NCBI GenBank assembly: GCA_023443455.1
Contig: JAEZUE010000011.1
Coordinates: forward strand, 1-55,929
DNA from: Verrucomicrobiota bacterium
Lineage (GTDB): Bacteria > Verrucomicrobiota > Verrucomicrobiia > Opitutales > Opitutaceae
Length of the DNA stretch: 55,929 bases
Reading direction: 5' to 3'
The position numbers were made by a program, and so were the translations under genes. Each line of letters starts with the position of its first letter. Positions within the stretch are counted from its first letter, which is position 1. Below, in pieces: positions 46,757-55,312 of this stretch. Below the pieces are notes generated by a model. The model searched no databases, had not been told where the DNA came from, and saw only the letters and a list, made by a program, of their open reading frames with translations.

Positions 46757-47803
46757 TCAGCGGCGGGACTCGAGGATCTGGACCGGGGCGCCGGGGCGCA
46801 GGCGCAGGAGGTTGCTCACCAGCACGGTATCGCCCGGCTGGAGACCCTCGACGATCTGCACGCTCTCGGCGGTGCGGATGCCGGTCTTCACGTCGCGCAG
46901 GACGGCCTTGCCGCCGATGGCGAGCCAGACGCTTTGCCCCTTGATCGAGGGCACGATCGCGGAGGTGGGGATGAGGATGCCGTCGTCGGTCGGGGTGAGG
47001 GAGAGTTCGATGTTGGCGAAGGCGCCGGGGGTGAGGCGGTTGTCGGGGTTGGGCACGAGGCCGCGGACGACGAGGCTGCGGGTGGCGGTGTCGATCTGCG
47101 GTTCGATGGCGGTGATGCGGCCCTCGAAGCGCTGTGCGCTGCTCGCGACGGTGAAGGTGAACGGCAGGCCCGGCTTCACCTCGTCGGCGTAGCGCTCGGG
47201 CAGGGTGAAATCGATGCGCAGCTCGCCGAGGTCCTGCAGGGTGGTCAGCGGCGTGTTCTTGGTGACGAAGGCGCCCTCGCTCACGCGGCGCAGGCCGACG
47301 ACGCCGGCGAAGGGGGCGCGGATGGCGGTCTTGTCGATGTCGATACGGAGGCGCGCGATCTCGGCGGCGACCCCGTCGAGATCGGCCTGGGCGCGGTCGT
47401 ATTCCTGGCGGCTGGTGGTGTTGGCGGTGAAGAGCTCGCGCTGGCGTTGGGCGGTGTCGGCGAGGTTGCGGCGGCGGACCTCGAGGCGTTGGAGCTCGGC
47501 CTGCAGTTCGGCGTCGTCGAGCTGGAAGAGCAGGTCGCCCTTGGCGACGCAGGCGCCCTCGGTGCAGGCGATGCGCACGAGGCGGCGGTCGCTCTCGCTG
47601 ACGATCGTCACGGACTCGCGCGGGAGCAGCGTGCCCACGGTGGTGAGGTTCTGGACGATCTGGGTGCCGGTGACCTTCAGCCCCTCGGCGGGGAGCACGG
47701 TCGCGGCGGCGGGCGGGCGGGCGGCGGGGGCGTCGGCCTTGCGGCCGCAGCCGGCGAGCAGGCAGGAGAGGGCGAGGGAGGACAGGAGGACGTGGCGAAG
47801 CAT
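46757..47803 (-). CDS. RND pump membrane-fusion lipoprotein
   Basis: 348 aa. Signal peptide MLRHVLLSSLALSCLLAGC with lipobox LLAGC; an in-frame ATG six codons upstream (47821) is an alternative. Family layout: barrel-sandwich (VGTLLPRESVTIVSESDRRL, GDLLFQLDDAELQAELQ), a short coiled coil with RRRNLADTAQRQRELF, APFAGVVGLRRVSEGAFV, a beta-barrel domain and a membrane-proximal tail. It links the RND subunit to an outer-membrane channel and shares its operon. Confidence 0.93.
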   Translation of the reverse strand: MLRHVLLSSLALSCLLAGCGRKADAPAARPPAAATVLPAEGLKVTGTQIVQNLTTVGTLLPRESVTIVSESDRRLVRIACTEGACVAKGDLLFQLDDAELQAELQRLEVRRRNLADTAQRQRELFTANTTSRQEYDRAQADLDGVAAEIARLRIDIDKTAIRAPFAGVVGLRRVSEGAFVTKNTPLTTLQDLGELRIDFTLPERYADEVKPGLPFTFTVASSAQRFEGRITAIEPQIDTATRSLVVRGLVPNPDNRLTPGAFANIELSLTPTDDGILIPTSAIVPSIKGQSVWLAIGGKAVLRDVKTGIRTAESVQIVEGLQPGDTVLVSNLLRLRPGAPVQILESRR

Positions 47804-47821
47804 GGGGAAGGGGCGGATCAT

Positions 47822-48127
47822 GGCGTGAGGCGCGTCGGGTTGCAACGGGTCCGCGAGGTTCGCGGGGCAGGGAAGCCCCGGCGGTGCATCAAGCGGAGGA
47901 GAAAACCGGCGATGGCCGCTCGGCCCGGAGGTGGGCGCAAAGCCCAGAGGTGCGGCCGGTGACGCGGCCCGGCAAGCGCGCGTTACGCCGATGTGTGACG
48001 GCGCGGTGAAATCGGGGCGGGGGTGAGCTGGGCGCCGCGCCTGTGCGGCGGAGACCGGCGGAAACCGGAGGGGAGGGGGACCACTAACGGCCACTAATGG
48101 GCGTGGGCTGGCGCCCCCGATAGGGGC
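47822..48127. other. Gap upstream of the RND operon without a gene
   Basis: About 300 bases leading into repeat array 3. Only a duplicated CCACTAA motif near 48082-48095 stands out. It probably holds the pump promoter; I cannot fix its elements. Confidence 0.4.
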
Positions 48128-48958
48128 GACGCTTTCCGCCGGACCGGAGCGACGAGGCTGGCCGGACGGTCGTGGCGCCGGCCTCCGTGCCGGCGAGGTT
48201 GGGTTCGGGCTGGGGTACTGGAGGAGTCGGGGATCGCAGGCAGGGACGCCTGCGCCACGGTTTTGCGTGCCGCCCGAGGCTCAAGCGGTGCGGGCATGAG
48301 GTCCGACCCTACCGCGGGCGTGGTGCAGAGTGGGGGACACGAGCTGTGCGCTTGGGGTCGGGCCGGCGCTTGTCGCCGGATCGCCGCGACGAGACCGGCG
48401 GGACGGTCGTGGCGCCGGCCTCCGTGCCGGCGGGACTGGGTGCGAGCCGGGTAGCGGGAGGAGTCGGGGATCGCAGGCAGGGACGCCTGCGCCACGGTTT
48501 TGCGTGCCGGCAGAGGCTCATGCGGTGCGGACACGAGGTCCGACCCTACCGCAGGCGTGGTGCGAAGTCGGTGACACGAGCTGTGCACTTGCGGTCGGGC
48601 CGGCGCTTGTCGCCGGATCGCCGCGACGAGGCTGGCCGGACGGGCGTGGCGCCGGCCTCCGTGCCGGCGAGGTTGGGTTCGGGCTGGGGTGCTGGCGGAG
48701 TCGAGGATCGCAGGCAGGGACGCCTGCGCCACGGTTTTGCGTGCCGGCTGAGGCGCAGACGGGGGCGCTGCAGTGCGCTTGCAGCAGGGGCGCGAGCGAT
48801 TGTTGGCGGGACGGTCGTGGCGCCGGCCTCCGTGCCGGCGAGGTTGGGTTCGGGCTGGGGTACTGGAGGAGTCGAGGATCGCAGGCAGGGACGCCTGCGC
48901 CACGGGTTTGCGTGCCGGCTGAGGTTTAAGCGCGAGGTGCGATCCTAACGCAGGCGTG
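48128..48958. repeat. Tandem array 3 of composite palindromic units
   Basis: Four A-B units (A near 48171, 48410, 48646 and 48814). Between the first three units lie extra elements reading GAGGTCCGACCCTACCGC and C (CCGGCGCTTGTCGCCGGATC). Periods are about 239, 236 and 168 bases, longer than in arrays 1 and 2. It occupies most of the gap between the RND operon and purU. Confidence 0.9.
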
Positions 48959-49067
48959 GGCGCGCCGGGGCTTGGCTGCCGGGAGCGATCTGGCGGATGC
49001 GTTTGGTTCCGGTTTCGCATCGGGCGAAAACTCGGGTTTGCCGCGGGCGGGGGAGGCCTCTAGCCAT

Positions 49068-49943
49068 TTGCGCATCGTGTCTTCCGCCGCCGTATCCTCC
49101 GCCCCCATCATCACCGCTCTCTTGCATGGCCCCGACCGCCGCGGGCTCGTGGCCCAGGTCGCCGGTTGGATCTCGCTGCGGGGTGGCAACATCCTCCACG
49201 CCGACCAGCATCGCGACGAGGTGGCGGGCGTGTTCTTCCAACGCATGGAGTGGGTGCCCGAGGGCGACGCGGCGCTGGACATGCGCGAGTTTGCGACCTT
49301 CGGCGACAGCCTCGGCATGAAGACCGATGTGCGGGTGTCGACCGTGCGGCCGAAGATGGTGCTCTTCGTCTCCAAGTTCGACCACTGCTTCCACGACCTT
49401 TTGCTGCGGTGGAAGGCGGGCGATTTCAACGGGGACTTCGTGGCGGTGGTCTCGAACCACGCCGACCTCGCCGCGGCGACCGCGGGCTACGGTTTGCCGT
49501 ATCACCATATTCCGGTGACCGCGGCGACGAAGGCCGAGGCCGAGGCGAAACAGATTGCGCTGTGCCGCGAGCTCGGTGCCGATCTGGTCGTGATGGCCCG
49601 CTACATGCAGGTGCTTTCGCCCGAGTTTCTGGCCAATGTCGGTTGCCCGGTGATCAACATCCATCACTCGTTCCTGCCGGCGTTTGCGGGCGGCAAGCCG
49701 TACCATCAGGCCCACGAGCGCGGCGTGAAACTCATCGGTGCTACCGCGCACTATGCGACCGCGGTGCTCGACGATGGCCCGATCATCCATCAGGACGTGG
49801 CGCGGGTGACGCACCGCCATGGCGTCGAGGATCTCATCCGCAAGGGCCGCGATCTCGAGCGCCTGGTGCTCGCGCAGGCCGTGCGCTGGCACCTCGACCA
49901 CCGCGTGCTCGTGTACGGACGCAAGACCGTGGTGTTCGACTGA
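49068..49943 (+). CDS. purU: Formyltetrahydrofolate deformylase
   Basis: 291 aa. N-terminal ACT domain (IITALLHGPDRRGLVAQVAG, then GGNILHADQHRD), C-terminal formyltransferase-like domain with the catalytic triad Asn-His in VINIHHSFLPAFAG and Asp in VLDDGPIIHQDV. It frees formate from 10-formyltetrahydrofolate, balancing one-carbon pools with purine synthesis. No ATG start exists upstream of the ACT domain; TTG at 49068, 11 bases after GGAGG, is chosen, with GTG at 49077 as alternative. Confidence 0.93.
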   Translation: MRIVSSAAVSSAPIITALLHGPDRRGLVAQVAGWISLRGGNILHADQHRDEVAGVFFQRMEWVPEGDAALDMREFATFGDSLGMKTDVRVSTVRPKMVLFVSKFDHCFHDLLLRWKAGDFNGDFVAVVSNHADLAAATAGYGLPYHHIPVTAATKAEAEAKQIALCRELGADLVVMARYMQVLSPEFLANVGCPVINIHHSFLPAFAGGKPYHQAHERGVKLIGATAHYATAVLDDGPIIHQDVARVTHRHGVEDLIRKGRDLERLVLAQAVRWHLDHRVLVYGRKTVVFD

Positions 49944-49954
49944 GCCAAGCATTC

Positions 49955-50064
49955 GGTCGAGTGACGAGGGACGAGCGTCGAGGGGCCGATCCCAGAGTAG
50001 ATCGAGCGAAGCACTCGTGCCGGAAGCTCGCCACCGATGGTTTGGCGCTCGCCCCTCGACTGCA
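49955..50064. repeat. Inverted repeat, type H, second copy
   Basis: GAGTGACGAGGGACGAGCGT and the following CGAGGGG at the left are answered by GCTCGCCCCTCGACTGC at the right. Related to 37304-37420. It lies downstream of purU and before the tiny membrane protein gene. Confidence 0.65.
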
Positions 50065-50193
50065 TCATCACGACTGAGACAGGCGCGGTGCGCGCGCGGG
50101 CGAGGGGTGATTGGTCGAGTGGTGATCGCGCGGCGGGCGGAATCGCCGGATCGACGGAGCGAATGCCGCGCAATCTGCGCCGGAGCGGCGAGC

Positions 50194-50328
50194 CTACGCC
50201 GCCCGTTTGTTCGTGCCGTGTTCCCACAGATCGAGGGCGACCGGGAACAGCATGAAGCCTCCCACGGCGAAGAGGAAACACCCCACGATGGCGACCAGGA
50301 CGGAAGCGGACTGACTGTTGAAGCGCAT
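50194..50328 (-). CDS. Tiny membrane protein (44 aa)
   Basis: ATG at 50328 to TAG at 50194. The product has one membrane helix (SVLVAIVGCFLFAVGGFML) followed by FPVALDLWEHGTNKRAA, a typical single-pass arrangement with a basic tail. There is no Shine-Dalgarno; instead TATACT (50335-50340, minus strand) ends six bases before the ATG, so the transcript may be leaderless. No family recognised. Confidence 0.65.
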   Translation of the reverse strand: MRFNSQSASVLVAIVGCFLFAVGGFMLFPVALDLWEHGTNKRAA

Positions 50329-50334
50329 GACACA

Positions 50335-50340
50335 AGTATA
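50335..50340 (-). promoter_or_regulatory. Candidate -10 element for a leaderless transcript
   Basis: TATACT with ATG six bases downstream on the minus strand. No good -35 is seen at the usual distance. Confidence 0.4.
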
Positions 50341-50593
50341 AAATTCTCAAGTGCTTGTGGCTCTGCCGGGTATCACTCAATTCCGGGGCTGGACGTGGGG
50401 CCCGAAGGCGGAAGTCTGGTCCGGGGGGATGCCCCCAGCGCGTGGTGTTCCGGGCCTCGATTTCCGGGCGAGGCGAGGGCTTCCGCGGTATCCGTTCGGG
50501 GGCGCGCGGCCGGTTCCGTTCGGGAAGAGGCTGGACGGGGCCGCGGGGCTTTGTTACCGCTTCGCCCCTTTTCCAGTCGAAAACTCCATTTCC

Positions 50594-51352
50594 ATGAGCC
50601 GCCAGCCGACCCCGAAATCCAACTCCCCCAAGCCCAGCGACGAACTCGAGGTCGTTTCGGCCGACGGCGTTCCCGTGTCCGAGCCCACCTTCGAGGAGAA
50701 GGTGCAGGTGTTCTGGATCGAGAACAAGAATACCATCCTGCTGACCTGTGCGCTGATCGTGGTGGTGCTCGTCGGCAAGGAGCTGGTGCTGCACTACATC
50801 GACCGCCGCGAGAAGGCGATCGGGGTGGAGTTTGCCCAGGCCGAGAACGATGCGGCGAAGCTCGCCGCGTTCACCGCCGCGCATCCCGACCACAAGCTTG
50901 CCGGTCTGGCTTGGCTCGCGATGGGCGACATCGCGTTCAAGGCCGGCAACTACACCGATGCGGCGGCCGACTACGCGAAGGCGGGGCCGTTGACCGTCGG
51001 CAGCGCTTTTGGCGGCCGCGCCCGCATCGGCGAGGCGTTCAGCCAGTCGCTCGGGGGCGACAAGGCGACGGCCGAGACTTCCTTCAAGGCGATCGTCGAC
51101 GACATGGCGTTGCCGGCCTCCACCCGGGCCGAAGCGCGCTATCATCTCGCGGTGATCGCGGTCGAGGCGGGGCGGGTCGAGGATGCGCGCAAGGAGCTCG
51201 ACGAGTTGCAGAGCGTCGATCTGCAAGGAGCATGGTTGCAGCGGGCGATGGTCCTGCGCATGGGCTTGCCGCCGGCACCGGCCGCCGCGGCGGAGTCGTC
51301 GGCTGCGGCAGGCGATGCCGGCCTCACGCTCAACCTGCCCGGCTCGAACTGA
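50594..51352 (+). CDS. TPR-type membrane-anchored protein (YfgM-like)
   Basis: 252 aa. Short cytoplasmic N-terminus, one helix (TILLTCALIVVVLVGKELVL, about 47-66), then TPR-like helices: AGLAWLAMGDIAFKAGNYTDA, then AADYAKAG and ARYHLAVIAVEAGRVEDARKE. The plan matches PF09976 proteins such as YfgM, which assist periplasmic or outer-membrane protein handling. Followed by a clear terminator. Confidence 0.8.
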   Translation: MSRQPTPKSNSPKPSDELEVVSADGVPVSEPTFEEKVQVFWIENKNTILLTCALIVVVLVGKELVLHYIDRREKAIGVEFAQAENDAAKLAAFTAAHPDHKLAGLAWLAMGDIAFKAGNYTDAAADYAKAGPLTVGSAFGGRARIGEAFSQSLGGDKATAETSFKAIVDDMALPASTRAEARYHLAVIAVEAGRVEDARKELDELQSVDLQGAWLQRAMVLRMGLPPAPAAAAESSAAAGDAGLTLNLPGSN

Positions 51353-51376
51353 GCCGACATCGTTTTCCCTGGTTCG

Positions 51377-51406
51377 AGCGCCCCTTTTCCGCGGGGCGCT
51401 TTTTTG
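51377..51406 (+). terminator. Intrinsic terminator of the TPR protein gene
   Basis: Eight-base stem AGCGCCCC / GGGGCGCT with an eight-base loop and a run of six T, 24 bases after the stop codon. Confidence 0.92.
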
Positions 51407-51442
51407 TGTCGCGACCGCCCGGTGGCCAGCGCGGTCTCCAAA

Positions 51443-51519
<77 letters not shown>

Positions 51520-51679
51520 GACCGAAGTGGTGCGAAGACTCGGCTCCGGGCGGGCGGTGTCAACGCTTCCGTTGGGCTCCGGCGTGCGTGCGCCCGGAAT
51601 TCGCACGTAAACGCCGTGCCGTAAACTGCTTGCTTTGCTCCCGCGGGTGGATATCCGTCGTCTCCTACTTTTTCACTCC

Positions 51680-52219
51680 ATGGATACTATTTCTCGCGAG
51701 AACAACCCCAGCATCCTTCCGATGGTTGCTGCCATTCTTGGCGGCCTCGGCGTCATTCTGGGCGGCGTGGCGATGGTCAAGCTGAACCAGGTCAAGAAGC
51801 TCTCCGGTGAGGTTGCCGCGATCAAGAACCAGGTGGACAGCATGGCGGGCGACGCCACGGCCGCGCGCGATGCCGCCTCCCGGGCCTCGAGCTCTGTCAC
51901 CAATCTCGCGACACAGACCCAGCGTGGTTTCGATGCGGTTACGGCCGAGATCGGCAGCATCCGCACCGATCTCAACAAGCTCGCCTCGGCCCGCACTTCC
52001 GCGCCCGGCCCGGCCGCCGCCGCGGCGGCGAAGGGCAAGGAGGGCGACGCCGCTCCGGCCAAGGCCGGTCCCGGTGGCACCTACACGGTCAAGTCCGGCG
52101 ACTACCCGGCGAAGATCGCTCGTGCGCACGGCGTTTCGGTGAACGCACTCCTCGCGGCCAATCCCGGCCTCGAACCGACAAAGATGAAGGTCGGGCAGGT
52201 GATCAACCTCCCGAAGTAA
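51680..52219 (+). CDS. LysM-domain membrane protein
   Basis: 179 aa. One N-terminal helix (LPMVAAILGGLGVILGGVAM), a coiled-coil stretch (LNQVKKLSGEVAAIKNQVDS through GSIRTDLNKL), an Ala/Gly/Pro linker and a C-terminal LysM domain (TYTVKSGDYPAKIARAHGV, VGQVINLPK). LysM binds peptidoglycan, so the protein probably tethers the inner membrane to the wall. Terminator after the stop codon. Confidence 0.9.
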   Translation: MDTISRENNPSILPMVAAILGGLGVILGGVAMVKLNQVKKLSGEVAAIKNQVDSMAGDATAARDAASRASSSVTNLATQTQRGFDAVTAEIGSIRTDLNKLASARTSAPGPAAAAAAKGKEGDAAPAKAGPGGTYTVKSGDYPAKIARAHGVSVNALLAANPGLEPTKMKVGQVINLPK

Positions 52220-52236
52220 TCGCCCTGAACCCTTTC

Positions 52237-52269
52237 GCCTCCCGAGCCTTCGGCGCGGGAGGCTTTTTT
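52237..52269 (+). terminator. Intrinsic terminator touching the next start codon
   Basis: Eight-base stem GCCTCCCG / CGGGAGGC, an 11-base loop, and six T (52264-52269). The ATG of the NUDIX gene begins at 52270, immediately after the last T. Confidence 0.9.
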
Positions 52270-52863
52270 ATGACCCAACCCGAACACTCGAATCCACCGG
52301 TGCGCCTCAGCGTCTGGGAGCGCCTGGCCGATGCCGCCATCGATCATTTTCGGGTCTTTCGCGTGCGGCGCACCCGCTATCGGCATCCGCGGGACCGGCG
52401 GGAGGGGGAGTTTGTCATCATCGAGGCCAACGACTGGGTCAACGTGCTCGCCCTCACCGACGACGGGCGGATGCTCATGGTTCGCCAGTTCCGCTTCGGT
52501 ATCCACGACTTCACCCTCGAGATTCCCGGCGGCGTGATCGAGACCGGCGAGGAGCCGGTGGCGGCGGGCCTGCGCGAGCTGCGCGAGGAGACCGGTTATG
52601 CGGGGCGCTCGGCGCGTTTGCTCGCCCAGATCCGGCCGAACCCCGCGATCCAGGGCAACGTTTGCCACATCGTGTTGGTCGAAGGTTGCGAACGGGTGGG
52701 GGAGCCGAAACTCGACCCGAACGAGGAGATCGAGCTGAGCATTCTGCCGATCGACGAGGTGATCGCGCGCGCCGAGCGCGGTGAGATCAAGCACTCGCTG
52801 GTGGTGGATGGGCTGTTCTTCCTGCAGGCGTGGCGCGCCGGGCGGATGCCGCCGGCGGTTTGA
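52270..52863 (+). CDS. NUDIX hydrolase
   Basis: 197 aa. Complete NUDIX box from G88 to Y110 (GGVIETGEEPVAAGLRELRE, then ETGY). The fold and N-terminal WERLADAAIDHFRVFRVRR resemble the ADP-ribose pyrophosphatase group, but the substrate is not decided. The start codon directly follows the U-tract of the LysM terminator. Another in-frame ATG occurs only at residue 68, inside the conserved fold, so 52270 is the likely start. Confidence 0.9.
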   Translation: MTQPEHSNPPVRLSVWERLADAAIDHFRVFRVRRTRYRHPRDRREGEFVIIEANDWVNVLALTDDGRMLMVRQFRFGIHDFTLEIPGGVIETGEEPVAAGLRELREETGYAGRSARLLAQIRPNPAIQGNVCHIVLVEGCERVGEPKLDPNEEIELSILPIDEVIARAERGEIKHSLVVDGLFFLQAWRAGRMPPAV

Positions 52864-52902
52864 CACGGTGGGTCGGCGCTCTTTGTTGGCGCCTCCTCCA
52901 CG

Positions 52903-54177
52903 ATGCAGTCCGCCGCCCTTCCGCACTTCGCGAATTCCACGCCAGCACTCGGTTCTGCCGTCAACGGCTTCGTGCCGTCGGCGCTCGAGAGCGAGATCCG
53001 CGCGATCTACGAACGCAGCCCGCTCTATGCGAAACGCCACAATCTCGAGGGCGACCGGCTGCATTGGGCGGGCTATGCGGGCATCCCGTTGCTGACCAAG
53101 GGCGAGATCGTCGAGCGCGGGCACTGCGCGTTTTTCGACGATTGTGCCGAGGTCGATGCGAAGGTGCAGCGTGAGGAGTGGGAGTACGAGTCGACCTCGG
53201 GCACCACGCAGGGGCCGATGACGGTGATCATGGAGCGCAGCTGGTGGCCGGCGCAGACGTCTCGGGCCTATGCGGCGCATCCGCTGCTGGCGCCCTACGC
53301 CGAAAAGATGGGGCGCCGCGCGATCCTCGCGCCGGTGGGCTGCTCCAGCAACCTCTGCCCGTACGAGGATTTCGAATTCCCGCAGCGTTTCATCGAGAAC
53401 ACGGTCTACCTCAACCTGCACAGCGATCCATTCGTCTTCCTCGAGAGCGAGTGGGACCGGATCGTGCTCGAGCTGCAGGCCACGCAGCCGGAGGTGCTCG
53501 AGGGCGAACCGATTTACCTCTCGCTGCTCGCCCGCGCGGTGCTCAAGCGCAAGGTCCGCGTGCCCAGCGTGAAGGTCGTCATCCTCACCTACGGCAAGGC
53601 CAGCCGCGAGCACGGCCGCCGCATCGCCGAGGCGTTCCCCGCGCCGCAGGTCGACCTCTACGGCTCGACCGAGGCCGGCTACATCTTCATCGGCGACGCC
53701 TTCGCCGACAACTCGCGGCCGATCGACGCGAACGTGTTCGTCGAGCTCGTGCCGTTTCGGAATCTCCCCGAGGTGTTCCAGATCGTGGTGACGACGCGCG
53801 GACGCGAGGCGATGCCGTTGCTGCGCTACCTCACCGGCGACATCGTGCAGCGCTTCCCGAGCGGCTTCCGCCTCGCCGGACGCGAGCGTGACCTGCATTT
53901 CCGGCGCGACGGCTCGCTGGTTTCCCCGGCCGACATCGACCGCGCGCTGCCCGACGACTTCGCCTGCTGGCACTATTGCCTCAGCCAGACCGGGGAGACT
54001 GCGTGGAAACTCGATTATGTGGCCGAGCACAGCGCCGGTGCTCACGTGGCCGACGCGGTGGCGGCGCTCCTGGGCGACGGTGCCCGCGTGACGATGGCGC
54101 GCAAGAAGCTCATCGCCCCGGCCGCGAGCGGGAAGTTTGCGTTGCTCAAGCCGCTCGGCGTGGGCGCGAAGCTGTAG
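52903..54177 (+). CDS. PaaK-like adenylate-forming enzyme
   Basis: 424 aa. The adenylation P-loop-like block is STSGTTQGPMTVIME (about residue 98); later LTYGKASREHGRRIAEAFP, DLYGSTEAGYIFIG (the YGSTE motif of phenylacetate-CoA ligase relatives) and PLLRYLTGDIVQRFPSGFR. The C-terminal subdomain is short and diverged. It probably activates a carboxylic acid as the adenylate, forming a CoA ester or an ester/amide. No partner gene of the phenylacetate pathway is nearby. It follows the NUDIX gene by 39 bases. Confidence 0.8.
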   Translation: MQSAALPHFANSTPALGSAVNGFVPSALESEIRAIYERSPLYAKRHNLEGDRLHWAGYAGIPLLTKGEIVERGHCAFFDDCAEVDAKVQREEWEYESTSGTTQGPMTVIMERSWWPAQTSRAYAAHPLLAPYAEKMGRRAILAPVGCSSNLCPYEDFEFPQRFIENTVYLNLHSDPFVFLESEWDRIVLELQATQPEVLEGEPIYLSLLARAVLKRKVRVPSVKVVILTYGKASREHGRRIAEAFPAPQVDLYGSTEAGYIFIGDAFADNSRPIDANVFVELVPFRNLPEVFQIVVTTRGREAMPLLRYLTGDIVQRFPSGFRLAGRERDLHFRRDGSLVSPADIDRALPDDFACWHYCLSQTGETAWKLDYVAEHSAGAHVADAVAALLGDGARVTMARKKLIAPAASGKFALLKPLGVGAKL

Positions 54178-54204
54178 GCGGCGCCCGCAGGGGTGGTCGG
54201 ATCG

Positions 54205-54296
54205 GTCGTGGCGCCAGCCTCCGTGCCGGCGAGGTCGGATGGAGCCGACTTGCTGGCGGATGCCAAAACCCGCGGGCAGGGACGCCTGCGGCTCGG
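54205..54296. repeat. Single A-B composite repeat unit, diverged
   Basis: A element (GTGGCGCCAGCCTCCGTGCC from 54208) and B element (CGCGGGCAGGGACGCCTGCG at 54271-54290). Both carry one or two substitutions from the consensus. Same orientation as the rest. Confidence 0.75.
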
Positions 54297-54392
54297 TGTC
54301 GCCGGCAATTCCGCTGCCCGATTGTTCGCCGCTCCCATGAAATCGCTTCAGGGCGAGGGACTTTAGCAGGGGGAATGGCAGTCGGCCGCGCT

Positions 54393-54417
54393 GCAATTTC
54401 CCCTAATAAGGAATTGC
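54393..54417. promoter_or_regulatory. Inverted repeat upstream of sdhC
   Basis: GCAATTTCC and GGAATTGC around CCTAATAA. It lies about 75 bases before the sdhC start in an AT-richer pocket, so it could be a regulator site or promoter part. Confidence 0.35.
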
Positions 54418-54489
54418 CCGCGAGGGGGCCGGCCCTAGCGTCGCCGTTTTCGTTTTCCGCGACTCACGCCTTTTCAACGTACACCCGCA

Positions 54490-55290
54490 ATGAGCCTCGT
54501 CCGAAATATCTTCTGCTCCTCCCTGGGGAAGAAATACATCATGGCGCTGACCGGTCTGGCCCTCCTCGGCTTCGCCGGTGGCCACCTCGTCGGCAACCTC
54601 CAGATCTTCTCCCATCCGGACAAGATCAACGGCTACGCCTCCTTCCTGCAGGGCCTCGGGCCCATGCTGTGGGTGGTGCGCCTGAGCCTGCTCGGCATCG
54701 TCGCCCTCCACGTGTGGGCCGCGATCCAGCTCACCCTCGAAAACAGCCAGGCGCGCCCGGTGCAGTACGGGGTGAAGCGCTTCATCGAGGCCTCCTGGGC
54801 CTCGCGCACCATGCGCTGGTCCGGCTTCGTGATCTTTGCCTTCATCGTGTACCACATCCTCCACTTCACCGTGGGCCTGGCCGGCGCCGAGACGTTCAAG
54901 ACCCAGCTCGAGCACTACACGATGACGCAGGACTTCCACCTCTTCGGCCTCACCATCGTGGGCAAGGGCGCGGTCGTGCACGACGTGCATTCGATGATGG
55001 TCCTCGGCTTCCAGAAGCCGCTCGTCTCGCTCTTCTACATCGTCGCCGTCACGCTGCTCGGCATCCACCTCTGGCACGGCTTCGAGAGCGCCTTCCAGTC
55101 GCTCGGCCTGCGCACCAGCACCTGGGGCTGCTTCCTCCGCGCGGTCACCCGCCTGTTCGCCGTCGTCTACATCCTCGGCAGCATCGCGATCCCCGCCTCG
55201 GTCCTCGCCGGCGTGGTCAAGGTCGGCGGCTGCTCCAGCTGCTGCCCGACCGCGGCCGCCGTCCACGCGCCCGCCAGCCACTCCAACTGA
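54490..55290 (+). CDS. sdhC: Succinate dehydrogenase cytochrome b subunit
   Basis: 266 aa, membrane anchor of a B-type succinate dehydrogenase/fumarate reductase. Five helices with heme-ligand-type His residues (GGHLVGNLQIF, LLGIVALHVWAAIQ, VYHILHFTVGLAGA, VVHDVHSMMVLGF, GIHLWHGFESAFQSLG). The single fused anchor matches the di-heme type rather than the separate SdhC/SdhD pair. SdhA starts 22 bases after its stop. Confidence 0.95.
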   Translation: MSLVRNIFCSSLGKKYIMALTGLALLGFAGGHLVGNLQIFSHPDKINGYASFLQGLGPMLWVVRLSLLGIVALHVWAAIQLTLENSQARPVQYGVKRFIEASWASRTMRWSGFVIFAFIVYHILHFTVGLAGAETFKTQLEHYTMTQDFHLFGLTIVGKGAVVHDVHSMMVLGFQKPLVSLFYIVAVTLLGIHLWHGFESAFQSLGLRTSTWGCFLRAVTRLFAVVYILGSIAIPASVLAGVVKVGGCSSCCPTAAAVHAPASHSN

Positions 55291-55312
55291 CAACCCTTTC
55301 GTCGCCCGCCCA

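Noticed and set aside
43426..46944. Plus-strand frame of over 1100 codons opposite the RND gene
   Set aside because: Antisense of a full-length, motif-complete RND gene.
36514..48958. CRISPR arrays
   Set aside because: The units contain several palindromes, the spacers are short and similar to each other, and no cas gene is present.
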